5,722 nt of DNA from assembly GCA_013374385.1 (NCBI GenBank), contig QBUR01000115.1:1-5722 (forward strand). The letters are read 5' to 3'. A program made the translations under genes and the position numbers. Source of the DNA: Candidatus Methanocomedens sp. Its GTDB lineage: Archaea > Halobacteriota > Methanosarcinia > Methanosarcinales > Methanocomedenaceae. The notes under the pieces were generated by a model, which saw only the letters and a program-made list of their open reading frames with translations, made no database searches and was not told where the DNA came from. Positions 1 to 5,597 of this stretch are shown here, one piece after another (within the stretch, counting starts at the first letter, position 1; each line of letters opens with the position of its first letter).

Positions 1-195
1 AGTTGGGAAGTAAAAGAAACCTATGGGAGCAGATGAGGGCTTTATTTTACGCATACATTTCACAAAGCAAAGCACATTGCCACTGGCCAGTATTACCGGG
101 ATATCGAGTTCCCTGATAACGGCGGTGGCGGCCAGGTCAAGCCGCCGGCTCTTATCAGTGAGCGTCCCGTCAATATCAATTATTATTGCCTTCAC
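1..195 (-). CDS. Phosphoglycolate phosphatase, archaeal HAD type (5' part, cut by window edge)
   Basis: The 65 visible residues begin with HAD motif I, DIDGTLTD (residues 7-14; D7 nucleophile and D9 acid/base), followed by RRLDL and by a motif II segment ILASGN (S38). This arrangement matches the archaeal 2-phosphoglycolate phosphatase family, Mg-dependent cytosolic enzymes that remove phosphate from 2-phosphoglycolate, a product that can arise from oxidised DNA ends. The start is GTG at 195, whose last two bases form the TGA stop of radA (GTGA overlap), so the gene is probably translated by coupling to radA. A weak GGA lies about 11 nt upstream. Odd point: family members normally continue after motif II into a conserved AENGG-like segment, but residues 52-65 (KPSSAPIGFFYFPT) do not resemble it, so the gene may be divergent, broken or affected by a sequence edge. 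The family call rests on the N-terminal 50 residues only. Confidence 0.75.
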   Translation of the reverse strand, partial: MKAIIIDIDGTLTDKSRRLDLAATAVIRELDIPVILASGNVLCFVKCMRKIKPSSAPIGFFYFPT

Positions 196-1175
196 TCTGC
201 CAGTCCTTCCATGGTCACAGAGAACACGGCTTCGCCTTCAGGCAAACACGGTGAATCTACCAGTCTTGCGATACGCTTTTCACCCTTGGATTTGCGGAGA
301 TACAACCTGAATGTAGCAGTATGGCCCACGATATGCCCTCCAATGGGTTTGGTGGGGTCACCGAAAAAGGCATCTGGTTTAGACATGACCTGATTTGTCA
401 CTACCACCGCAGCATTGTGCAAATCACCGAACCTCAACAGTTCATGCATGTGTTTGTTCAGTTTTTGCTGCCGGTCCGCCAGGGTACCCCGCCCCACATA
501 CTCGGCCCTGAAATGGGCTGTAAGAGAATCCACAATCAACAGACGTACAGGTTTACCACAGTCCTTTAACTCCTGTGCCAGCTGGTTCGCCGATTCTGCC
601 AGCAGTATCTGGTGGTTGGAGTTGTAAGCCCGTGCCACATGGATGTTCTTCAAAAACTCTTCCGGGTCATATTCCTCACCGGTACGCTTTGAAGTCCCTG
701 CAACCATCTGGGCAATCCTCTCTGGCCGGAAGGTGTTCTCAGTATCAATCATGATCACTGAACCATCCAATCCACCGTGTTCAGCACCAAGCTGGACATT
801 AACTGCCAGTTGATGGACTATCTGGGTCTTACCGCACCCGAACTCCCCGTAAAATTCAGTGATAGCCTGGGTCTCGACCCCTTTTTTGCCCAACAATTCA
901 TCAAAGGCCTCACAACCAGTGGTAATTTTACCCACCAGTTTGCGGCGTTCAAGTACCATGTCGCCGGTTTCGAACCCACCCACATCTGCCGCACTCCTTG
1001 CTGCAATAATTATCTTGGACGCGGTTGACTCTCCCACATCAGCATTGAGTGCAAGATCTGCAGGCGACGCCACTGCTATGGCTTCTATGGTAGTAAATCC
1101 AGCATCTCTCAATTTTTCCGCCGTGGCCGGGCCCACTCCGGGCAGGTCCTCGATCATTGTAATTTTATCATCCAT
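192..1175 (-). CDS. radA: DNA repair and recombination protein RadA
   Basis: Archaeal RecA/Rad51-family recombinase that forms ATP-dependent filaments on single-stranded DNA and carries out strand exchange in homologous recombination. The 327 residues match the usual archaeal length. In order: a helix-hairpin-helix domain (LPGVGPATAEKL, 11-22), a linker with GFETG (67-71) where the polymerisation segment is expected, Walker A GEFGCGKT (110-117), the LADRQQKLN region (232-240), Walker B LLIVD (212-216), and the DNA-binding loop region with TNQVMSKPD and PIGGHIVGHTATFRL (260-291). No intein interrupts Walker A. The start was set at ATG 1175 because GGAGA (1184-1188) lies 8 nt before it; a GTG at 1196 would add seven residues but puts this ribosome binding site inside the gene. 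The stop overlaps the GTG of the phosphatase gene, so the two form one transcription unit. Identification is secure. Confidence 0.97.
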   Translation of the reverse strand: MDDKITMIEDLPGVGPATAEKLRDAGFTTIEAIAVASPADLALNADVGESTASKIIIAARSAADVGGFETGDMVLERRKLVGKITTGCEAFDELLGKKGVETQAITEFYGEFGCGKTQIVHQLAVNVQLGAEHGGLDGSVIMIDTENTFRPERIAQMVAGTSKRTGEEYDPEEFLKNIHVARAYNSNHQILLAESANQLAQELKDCGKPVRLLIVDSLTAHFRAEYVGRGTLADRQQKLNKHMHELLRFGDLHNAAVVVTNQVMSKPDAFFGDPTKPIGGHIVGHTATFRLYLRKSKGEKRIARLVDSPCLPEGEAVFSVTMEGLAE

Positions 1176-1188
1176 CTCTAATTTCTCC

Positions 1189-1219
1189 TGGTGCACGGTT
1201 ATTTTTTATCTTGGTGCAC
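1189..1219. repeat. Two direct repeats GTGCACCA in the radA leader
   Basis: The minus strand contains GTGCACCA at 1219-1212 and again at 1196-1189, 23 bp apart start to start and separated by an A/T-rich spacer. Each contains the palindrome GTGCAC. They lie between the predicted radA transcription start and its ribosome binding site. Two identical sites about two helical turns apart would suit a dimeric repressor, but this is an inference; they could also be chance. Confidence 0.4.
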
Positions 1220-1243
1220 AGTTAAAAGGTATGACTATTTCTA

Positions 1244-1253
1244 TCAATATAAA
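1244..1253 (-). promoter_or_regulatory. Probable TATA box of radA
   Basis: The minus strand reads TTTATATTGA here, an archaeal TATA-like element in otherwise mixed sequence. Its centre is about 73 nt before the radA ATG, predicting a transcription start near 1223 and a leader of roughly 45-50 nt that contains the ribosome binding site. The upstream flank (CCCCAGG) is not a good BRE, so strength is uncertain. Confidence 0.45.
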
Positions 1254-1279
1254 CCTGGGGTAAGCAGAGTGAAAGTATT

Positions 1280-1591
1280 CTATGACGATAACAATTCCTC
1301 GTATATCCCACCCAGTCTTGATGCTGTCTTTTCAATATCATGACGTGCTTCGGCAGATTTCCGCCCTTCATTACCCAGCCGCTTCCTCAAATCAGTATCA
1401 CTGACCAGCTGCTCAATGCCTGCCTCAAACTCCTGCTCGGTAGAGCCCATCAGGCAGTCCAGGCCCGGGCTGAGCCATTCCCGAAACACAGGCAAATCTC
1501 TAGTGACAATTGGAAGACCGCATGCTGCTGCTTCTACCAGTGCAAGACCTTGAGTCTCCTGTTTTGATGGGAAGAAAAATATATTGATAGT
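1280..1591 (-). pseudogene. Truncated glycosyltransferase (GT4 / group 1), C-terminal remnant
   Basis: The open frame encodes about 103 residues beginning TINIFFFPSKQETQG and ending IYEELLSS. It holds the C-terminal half of the GT-B donor-sugar domain of family-4 glycosyltransferases: the FFFPSKQE segment, the EX7E motif (E12 and E20 in ETQGLALVE), then AAACGLPIV and the usual helical tail. Intact enzymes are about 350-400 residues, so the acceptor domain and most of the donor domain are missing. The frame continues upstream to a TGA at 1640-1642, but that part overlaps the end of the DUF89 gene in another frame and shows no family resemblance, so homology stops essentially at the DUF89 stop codon. 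No ATG or GTG start with a ribosome binding site is present; a TTG at 1495 gives only a 71-residue tail. It is therefore most likely a remnant left by a rearrangement. The intact relative would transfer sugars in glycan synthesis. Confidence 0.8.
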
Positions 1592-1593
1592 AC

Positions 1594-2463
1594 CTATTCT
1601 ACCAGCTTTGCCACCAACATGTCCATTTTCAGCCCCATGTCATCTGCCACTGCCTGACACTTGGTCTGCAACAGATAAGCAATGGGCCGATAGCCATACT
1701 CAGACATGGTCTCATAATTGGCCATTCCCTTACTGATAATAAGAGATGCATGCTCAAAGGCATCCACAAGTTCAGCCGGGGCTTCATCCAGGCACACACC
1801 GATGGCATTGGAGCCCGTGGTCAGCACCCTGTCAACCTGTGCCTCAATACCGTGTATCTCCACATCTTCCAGAGTAGCGTCATTCAATATGGGCGCACCC
1901 CGAACCACAAGCGTAACCTTCCCGCCCATGCCCCGTATCTGTTCAATAACCAAGGTATCCAGCAGCACCTCCCCGCTGTTATCGGCAATATATACCACAT
2001 CATCCAGCAGCGGTATCAACCTTTCAGTATCATCCACATCAAGACCCTGACTGAATAACCGCTTGAATTCAGCTTCAAAATCCTGCTCATTAACATCGAA
2101 GCCTTCAACACCGAAATCAAGGGTATTGCCTATTGTAGCAGCCACCACTGCACGGCGGAAACCTTCAGCAGATATGTCATTACCTGCCAGCGACCTTGCA
2201 AGCGGCATTAATTCCACTGCCAGTTCCCTGCTAAACACCTTCTTTTCCAGATACGGGTCCCGGTCGCCCATCGCCCTGTAAGCGCTGCGGTGAACTGCTG
2301 TGGATATCCTGGAGGCAGGCTCGCCCAACCTGTATGTCCGGTGCAATGCATCCAGCCCCGCCACAACTGCTGCATTGACAGTTTCGGTATCATCGGTCAA
2401 CAGCAGTGCCTGGTAATGCACCCTTGAGAGGAGGCAGTGTGCACATCTGGGGTCTATCTTCAA
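1594..2463 (-). CDS. DUF89 / ARMT1-like metal-dependent phosphatase
   Basis: A complete 289-residue protein of the DUF89 family, metal-dependent damage-control phosphatases that hydrolyse phosphate from damaged or surplus phosphometabolites; the natural substrate of the archaeal branch is not settled. Visible hallmarks: an N-terminal CxxC (C7, C10 in RCAHC) typical of the prokaryotic subfamily, GNTLDFG (112-118), DNSGE (161-165) in the metal/substrate pocket, RGAPILNDAT (188-197), and SKGMANYE (244-251). The start is TTG at 2463: GGTGA (2470-2474) is 6 nt upstream and its TGA is an in-frame stop two codons before the TTG, so no earlier start is possible and the CxxC begins at residue 7 as expected. 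It is head to head with the small plus-strand gene at 2525; behind it lies the glycosyltransferase remnant. Family assignment is firm, biochemical role is not. Confidence 0.9.
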   Translation of the reverse strand: MKIDPRCAHCLLSRVHYQALLLTDDTETVNAAVVAGLDALHRTYRLGEPASRISTAVHRSAYRAMGDRDPYLEKKVFSRELAVELMPLARSLAGNDISAEGFRRAVVAATIGNTLDFGVEGFDVNEQDFEAEFKRLFSQGLDVDDTERLIPLLDDVVYIADNSGEVLLDTLVIEQIRGMGGKVTLVVRGAPILNDATLEDVEIHGIEAQVDRVLTTGSNAIGVCLDEAPAELVDAFEHASLIISKGMANYETMSEYGYRPIAYLLQTKCQAVADDMGLKMDMLVAKLVE

Positions 2464-2469
2464 ATGTGG

Positions 2470-2474
2470 TCACC
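2470..2474 (-). promoter_or_regulatory. Ribosome binding site fixing the TTG start of the DUF89 gene
   Basis: The minus strand reads GGTGA, then 6 nt, then TTG. The TGA within the site is in frame with the gene, so the same five bases bind the ribosome and close the frame upstream, leaving TTG as the only workable start. Confidence 0.75.
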
Positions 2475-2481
2475 TTTAGCA

Positions 2482-2491
2482 ATATTAATAT
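2482..2491. promoter_or_regulatory. Palindromic AT-rich element between divergent genes (TATA candidate)
   Basis: ATATTAATAT is a perfect 10-bp palindrome in the 61-bp gap between the DUF89 gene and the 130-residue gene. Reading plus, it is a reasonable TATA box with a start near 2512 and a leader of about 13 nt. For the minus-strand gene it is too close to the TTG (about 23 nt), so that gene more likely uses ATATTTATC at 2518-2526, which predicts a leader of about 30 nt. Because the two promoters overlap, the genes may be expressed in competition or together. Confidence 0.4.
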
Positions 2492-2524
2492 CTGTGGGGG
2501 GACAATACTCAATCGGTGATAAAT

Positions 2525-2917
2525 ATGTCGGAGCAAGAACCTAAAGATAGCAGTGAGTGGGAAGCCTTTGCAGATACTAAATATAAAGATATCAAAGAGG
2601 CTATTAAGAATATTGAAAATAAGGGTTCCTCCCAGTCAATTGAGCAGAATGTAAGGGATGCTGCAAAGGGTTTTGGTGACATGCTGATGTCGCTGGGTGC
2701 CCTCGCGTATGGGGTTAGCAGTGAAGTGGCCCAGAAGGCATCACCTGACAAGGCTGCCGAATTCCAGAAAGATATGAGTGAAAAGGCCAATGCCACCCGG
2801 AATGTTATTGCAGATGAACTGGATAAGGTTTCCAATCACTTGCGGGCTGAAGAGGCAGGGGCTGGGGAGAAGGAGAGCGAACCACGGCCTGCTGATGAGC
2901 CAACCGATACTACCTGA
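2525..2917 (+). CDS. Small charged helical protein of unknown function
   Basis: A 130-residue protein I do not recognise. It starts at ATG 2525, with GGTGA at 2515-2519 five nt before it; an in-frame GTG at 2516 would overlap that site. The sequence begins with an acidic stretch (MSEQEPKDSSEWEAF), has a charged helical segment (18-48), a mildly hydrophobic patch (about 47-64, GFGDMLMSLGALAYGV) too short and polar for a clear membrane span, another helix (75-108), and a low-complexity acidic, proline-containing tail (109-130). There is no signal peptide and no cysteine. It could be a membrane-associated or coiled-coil accessory protein, but nothing proves this. It is the only complete plus-strand gene, divergent from the DUF89 gene and convergent with the toxin-antitoxin operon. 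That it is real is supported by the ribosome binding site, the promoter-like element and protein-like composition. Confidence 0.7.
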   Translation: MSEQEPKDSSEWEAFADTKYKDIKEAIKNIENKGSSQSIEQNVRDAAKGFGDMLMSLGALAYGVSSEVAQKASPDKAAEFQKDMSEKANATRNVIADELDKVSNHLRAEEAGAGEKESEPRPADEPTDTT

Positions 2918-2933
2918 GGGGAAGAGGGGAGTG

Positions 2934-2974
2934 TTTTTCGGTTGACTTTGCTCTGATATTTAGGATGTGTCAAC
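2934..2974. terminator. Possible terminator region between convergent genes
   Basis: Seventeen nt after the stop of the 130-residue gene there is a run of five T (2934-2938) on the plus strand, the kind of oligo-T at which archaeal RNA polymerase can stop. It is followed by an inverted repeat GTTGAC (2941-2946) / GTCAAC (2969-2974) with a 22-nt loop that reaches the last base of the hepT stop codon. The stem is short, so this is a weak call. Confidence 0.3.
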
Positions 2975-3393
2975 TACATCAATATCCTTTTCATTGTTTT
3001 TTCGAACTCTTTGATCGAATCAAGGTCATTTTGAAGAATGCCATAAACCTCATCCATATTCAGTTTCCAGTATATGTGCACAAGTACATTTCTGAATCCG
3101 GCCAGATCAGACATGGATCTGCATATTTGGCCGGATATCAAGCCATTCTCATGTATAATCTCAAAAGCTTCCCTGTACGTAGCCGGTTTTCTCAACTTTT
3201 TCTCAGCGATCAGGTGGTTTGAGATATCGATTGCCGATTGGATCGCTACCAGCATTGCATGCAGCACCATATTCATTTTGTCCCTGTCTCTTTTCATATC
3301 ATCAAGTTCTATGCTTTTATACCGCTCCCAGTCATCCAGTGCCGCATTCATCTCCCGCAGGTGGTTCATAACCCCTTCTTTATCCACGATCAT
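2974..3393 (-). CDS. hepT: HEPN ribonuclease toxin HepT (DUF86 type)
   Basis: A 139-residue, mostly helical HEPN-domain protein of the HepT/DUF86 family, the RNase toxin of MNT-HEPN toxin-antitoxin pairs. The catalytic motif RX4HXY is intact: R101, H106 and Y108 in FRNVLVHIYW. In the studied Shewanella system the antitoxin attaches AMP residues to the tyrosine of this motif. The start is ATG 3393 (MIVDKEGVM), chosen because GAGG (3400-3403) is 6 nt upstream and family members begin with such a sequence; the open frame extends farther, but the extra 48 codons overlap mntA and look like its shadow. The ATG begins one nt after the mntA TAA, so the two are translationally coupled. The missing extra sequence is not a defect; the length is normal for the family. 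Confidence 0.88.
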   Translation of the reverse strand: MIVDKEGVMNHLREMNAALDDWERYKSIELDDMKRDRDKMNMVLHAMLVAIQSAIDISNHLIAEKKLRKPATYREAFEIIHENGLISGQICRSMSDLAGFRNVLVHIYWKLNMDEVYGILQNDLDSIKEFEKTMKRILM

Positions 3394-3394
3394 A

Positions 3395-3796
3395 TTATGC
3401 CTCAACAAGAAATCGTTCATCCAGCCACCGGGAAGTGGGGGCATAATCCAGGAAATCTCCAAGTACACCCTCTTCGTACCTGATGCGTCGGACCTCATCC
3501 CTGCAATAGACCAGAGTTCCGTTTTTGATAACCTCATACTGGAAACTTACCGGACATGCGCTTAGAACCTTTACATCCATCTCCAGACGTGGTTCAACCA
3601 ATTGTTCCAATTTCCTTGCAACCTGCATGGAAAATCTAAACACTTCATATGAGGAAAGTTCTGCAGGGGTTAGGATTGCCACATCCACGTCATTAAACTC
3701 GTCCTTGATCAAAAAAGAACCGATCACGTAACCCAGATCAATATCCAAGCCCGAAAGTACCTGGCCTATTCTTCTAAGGATGAAATCTTTTCTCAT
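3395..3796 (-). CDS. mntA: Minimal nucleotidyltransferase antitoxin MntA
   Basis: A 133-residue minimal nucleotidyltransferase (MNT, polymerase-beta fold), the antitoxin partner of HepT. It shows the GS motif (G26-S27 in YVIGSFLIKDEF), the paired metal-binding aspartates D36 and D38 (NDVDVAIL), the third acidic residue D74 in the strand EMDVKVLS, and the C-terminal segment FQYEVIKNGTLVYCRDEVRR followed by a helix ending LDYAPTSRWLDERFLVEA. In characterised pairs MntA uses ATP to AMPylate a tyrosine beside the toxin's active site, which silences it. The start at ATG 3796 has AAGGT (3803-3807) 6 nt upstream. mntA is first in a two-gene operon with its own promoter; hepT follows after one nt. 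All residues required for activity are present, so the module looks functional. Confidence 0.9.
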   Translation of the reverse strand: MRKDFILRRIGQVLSGLDIDLGYVIGSFLIKDEFNDVDVAILTPAELSSYEVFRFSMQVARKLEQLVEPRLEMDVKVLSACPVSFQYEVIKNGTLVYCRDEVRRIRYEEGVLGDFLDYAPTSRWLDERFLVEA

Positions 3797-3842
3797 GAAC
3801 TTACCTTATAATTAAATGATGTATGTGGTTTTATCGCTTCCC

Positions 3843-3859
3843 ATATAATAAACTTTCAA
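3843..3859 (-). promoter_or_regulatory. Promoter (BRE + TATA box) of mntA-hepT
   Basis: The minus strand reads TTGAAAG followed directly by TTTATTATAT: a purine-rich BRE-like stretch and an archaeal TATA box. The TATA centre is about 52 nt before the mntA ATG, giving a predicted start near 3822 and a leader of about 26 nt that includes the AAGGT ribosome binding site. This is the best-looking promoter in the window. Confidence 0.6.
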
Positions 3860-3926
3860 TGGGCTGTTCTGATGTAAGCCAATGTTCACGAAAATAGCAA
3901 TCTCTCCTACATCTCAGGGGGCAAAA

Positions 3927-3955
3927 GGCACTCAACTCCAGAGAAAGTGAGTGTT
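3927..3955. terminator. Small hairpin with T run
   Basis: CACTCA (3927-3932) and TGAGTG (3946-3951) form a perfect 6-bp stem with a 13-nt loop, followed on the plus strand by TTTT. On the minus strand the stem is followed by CCTTTT, so it could end the manC transcript about 170 nt beyond its stop codon. No plus-strand gene ends here. Weak support. Confidence 0.25.
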
Positions 3956-3994
3956 TTGCTGTGAGTTATTCATATACCAGAACAAAATCTTAAT

Positions 3995-4039
3995 TGCACT
4001 TCACCTGGTGCCCGCCCTGTGCACTTGACCTGCGGCCCG
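3995..4039. repeat. Tandem 20-nt near-repeat, 25-bp period
   Basis: TGCACTTCACCTGGTGCCCG (3995-4014) is followed by TGCACTTGACCTGCGGCCCG (4020-4039): 17 of 20 positions agree. Only two copies are present, in non-coding sequence downstream of manC. It is too short and has too few copies for a CRISPR array; it may be a local duplication or a paired protein site. Confidence 0.4.
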
Positions 4040-4121
4040 TTGGGGTGACAGCCAACCCTGTTGATTCATTTAGCCTGAGTTCCCCGGATTATCGCAGATC
4101 TCACACCATCAAGACCATCCA

Positions 4122-5489
4122 CTATTTTCGCCCGTACTCATCATCGAACCTTACAATATCATCCTCACCCACGTACTCCCCCAGCTGTACCTCAATAATC
4201 TCCAGAGCGAACTTCCCCGGATTGGACAGCCTGTGCTTAATACCGGGCCTGATGAACGTACTCTCACCATGCCGCAGATAGAACCGCTCACTATCCACCT
4301 GCACGCATGCCGTCCCCGTGACTACAACCCAGTGCTCGCTGCGGTGGTAATGCAACTGCAGGCTCAGGGTCTTCCCAGGCAGCACCCGTATCCGCTTGAT
4401 CTTGTACCTCTCCGAATCCTCAAGTATGGTATACGACCCCCACGGCCTGTACACGGTCCGGTGCCGGGACACTCTCTCATCATCCTGCTCCTTCAGCGCA
4501 CCAACCACATCCTTCACATCCTGGCACCTGTCCCTGGGACAAACCAGCAGCGCATCAGGGGTATCCACCACAACCATATTATCAACACCTATCAGCGAGA
4601 CCACCTTGTTTTCGGTCGACTGGATGATATTACCGGTAGACTCCACAGAGGCATCATCGCAGCCGAACACCACATTCCCGGCCTTGTTCTTATCGAACTC
4701 TTGGTACATGGCATCAAAATTCCCCAGGTCGCTCCATTTGACATCAAGCCCCACAACAGCCACACGGTCGGATTTTTCCAAGATACCATAGTCGATAGAA
4801 ATTGAAGGGATCTCATTGTAGATCTCATTGATATCCCTGCCAGACCCAAAAGCGTTCCAGATATCAGGTGCATGTTCTGCCACTTCAGATAAGAACACGT
4901 CAGTATCCAGCACGAACATCCCGCTGTTCCACAGGTATCCCTCGTTCACATACTCCCTGGCCTCATACGGGCCAGGCTTTTCCTTGAACTCGGACACCTT
5001 ATACCCTATTCCACAAGTATCCCCTGGATTTATGTACCCGTAACCCGTATGAGGTGATTTTGGCACGATACCAAAGGTCACAAGGTAGTCATGCGCCAGC
5101 TGCTCAGCACCGGCTATTGTATCCATGGCTTCAATGTCCATGATATGGTCTGATGAGAATACGCCTGCAACACAACTGCCGAACCGCTTCTCTATCTCAT
5201 GCATCCCGAAAATTATGGCGGGAAGGGTATTCCTGCCCTGCGGTTCTATGAGCAGATTGTCCTTCGGGAAATCCAGTCCGAGCTCTTCCATCTGCCCCAG
5301 TACAAAGAACTTCTGGGATTCATTGGTCACCACAAATATCTCTGATATGTCAGATAACCTGAGACACCGTTTTACTGTTTCCTGAAATAACGAAGTGTCG
5401 CCGAATTTCAGGAACTGTTTTGGATAAAATTCCCTGCTGAGCGGCCATAGCCGGGTTCCAGATCCACCTGCAAGAATGATCGATTTGAT
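4122..5489 (-). CDS. manC: Mannose-1-phosphate guanylyltransferase / mannose-6-phosphate isomerase (bifunctional), ATC start
   Basis: A 455-residue type II enzyme that makes GDP-mannose from mannose-1-phosphate and GTP and interconverts fructose-6-phosphate and mannose-6-phosphate, supplying surface glycans. N-terminal GT-A nucleotidyltransferase domain: signature GGSGTRLWP (8-16), FYPKQF with K24, EPQGRNT (82-88), SSDH (112-115), TGYGYI (149-154), WNSGMF (187-192), KWSDLGNFDA (251-260). C-terminal cupin isomerase domain from YRPWGSY (347): LHYHRSEHW with H380, H382, E385 and H386, and PGIKHRLSNPG with H419. The first conventional start (GTG at 5333) would remove 52 residues including the essential signature. 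Upstream the frame runs to a TGA at 5496-5498 with no ATG, GTG or TTG; ATC at 5487-5489 stands where the family's initiator Met lies (Met-K-S-I-I-L-A-G-G), 6 nt after GGTGA. Either ATC is used as the start or one base differs from a true ATG. Function is certain, the start is inferred. Confidence 0.93.
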   Translation of the reverse strand: MKSIILAGGSGTRLWPLSREFYPKQFLKFGDTSLFQETVKRCLRLSDISEIFVVTNESQKFFVLGQMEELGLDFPKDNLLIEPQGRNTLPAIIFGMHEIEKRFGSCVAGVFSSDHIMDIEAMDTIAGAEQLAHDYLVTFGIVPKSPHTGYGYINPGDTCGIGYKVSEFKEKPGPYEAREYVNEGYLWNSGMFVLDTDVFLSEVAEHAPDIWNAFGSGRDINEIYNEIPSISIDYGILEKSDRVAVVGLDVKWSDLGNFDAMYQEFDKNKAGNVVFGCDDASVESTGNIIQSTENKVVSLIGVDNMVVVDTPDALLVCPRDRCQDVKDVVGALKEQDDERVSRHRTVYRPWGSYTILEDSERYKIKRIRVLPGKTLSLQLHYHRSEHWVVVTGTACVQVDSERFYLRHGESTFIRPGIKHRLSNPGKFALEIIEVQLGEYVGEDDIVRFDDEYGRK

Positions 5490-5495
5490 GTTGCA

Positions 5496-5500
5496 TCACC
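5496..5500 (-). promoter_or_regulatory. Ribosome binding site pointing to the ATC start of manC
   Basis: The minus strand reads GGTGA, then TGCAAC, then ATC. The 6-nt spacing equals that of the DUF89 gene, and the TGA inside the site is again an in-frame stop. This leaves only non-standard codons between the stop and the GGSGTR motif. Confidence 0.65.
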
Positions 5501-5567
5501 TTTTCAAATATTATTGTATAAATTATTCATCTTAATGCTCTCGGGACGGGTGCAAAGGGTAACAACG

Positions 5568-5580
5568 ATTTTTAAATAAT
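5568..5580 (-). promoter_or_regulatory. Candidate TATA box of manC
   Basis: The minus strand reads ATTATTTAAAAAT, preceded by GAAAGGAC that could act as BRE. It predicts a start near 5549 and a leader of about 60 nt. A second candidate, AATTTATAC at 5516-5524, would start transcription almost at the ribosome binding site (about 5495), so it fits a leadered gene less well. Confidence 0.4.
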
Positions 5581-5597
5581 TGTCCTTTCAGATTTGC

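Larger units (their letters stand above)
3860..4121. other. Non-coding gap between mntA promoter and manC stop
   Basis: I see no gene, tRNA or other recognisable RNA here on either strand. Plus-strand frames across it are antisense or too short and lack ribosome binding sites. It holds a 6-bp hairpin (3927-3951), a short hairpin GTTGG/CCAAC (4039-4056), and a 20-nt near-repeat (3995-4039), listed separately. Confidence 0.5.

Noticed and set aside
1176..1196. GTG 1196 as the radA start
   Set aside because: It would place the GGAGA ribosome binding site inside the coding sequence; ATG 1175 fits RadA length and spacing.
3394..3537. Longer hepT start adding 48 residues
   Set aside because: The extra codons overlap mntA in another frame and do not look like HEPN sequence, while ATG 3393 has GAGG at 6 nt.
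3074..3565. Plus-strand open frame of 163 codons opposite hepT and mntA
   Set aside because: Antisense to two recognised genes whose motifs are intact, and its translation resembles no family.
3995..4039. CRISPR array
   Set aside because: Only two imperfect copies with a 5-nt spacer; there are no further repeats and no cas genes.
4065..4121. Short minus-strand reading VDGLDGVRSAIIRGTQAK just after the manC stop
   Set aside because: It looks protein-like but has only about 18 codons from the GTG before a stop, no ribosome binding site and no recognisable family; it may be chance.
3860..4121. tRNA or structured RNA gene in the long gap
   Set aside because: I found no T-arm (GGTTCRA-like) sequence paired with an acceptor stem, and only short isolated hairpins.
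4233..4805. Plus-strand open frame of 190 codons opposite manC
   Set aside because: It is antisense to well-conserved manC domains, has low-complexity Pro/His/Arg-rich translation and no ribosome binding site; it is a shadow of the real gene.
5333..5498. Frameshift explaining the missing manC start
   Set aside because: The frame is open and matches the family continuously from the ATC through residue 455, so no indel is needed; only the initiator codon is unusual.
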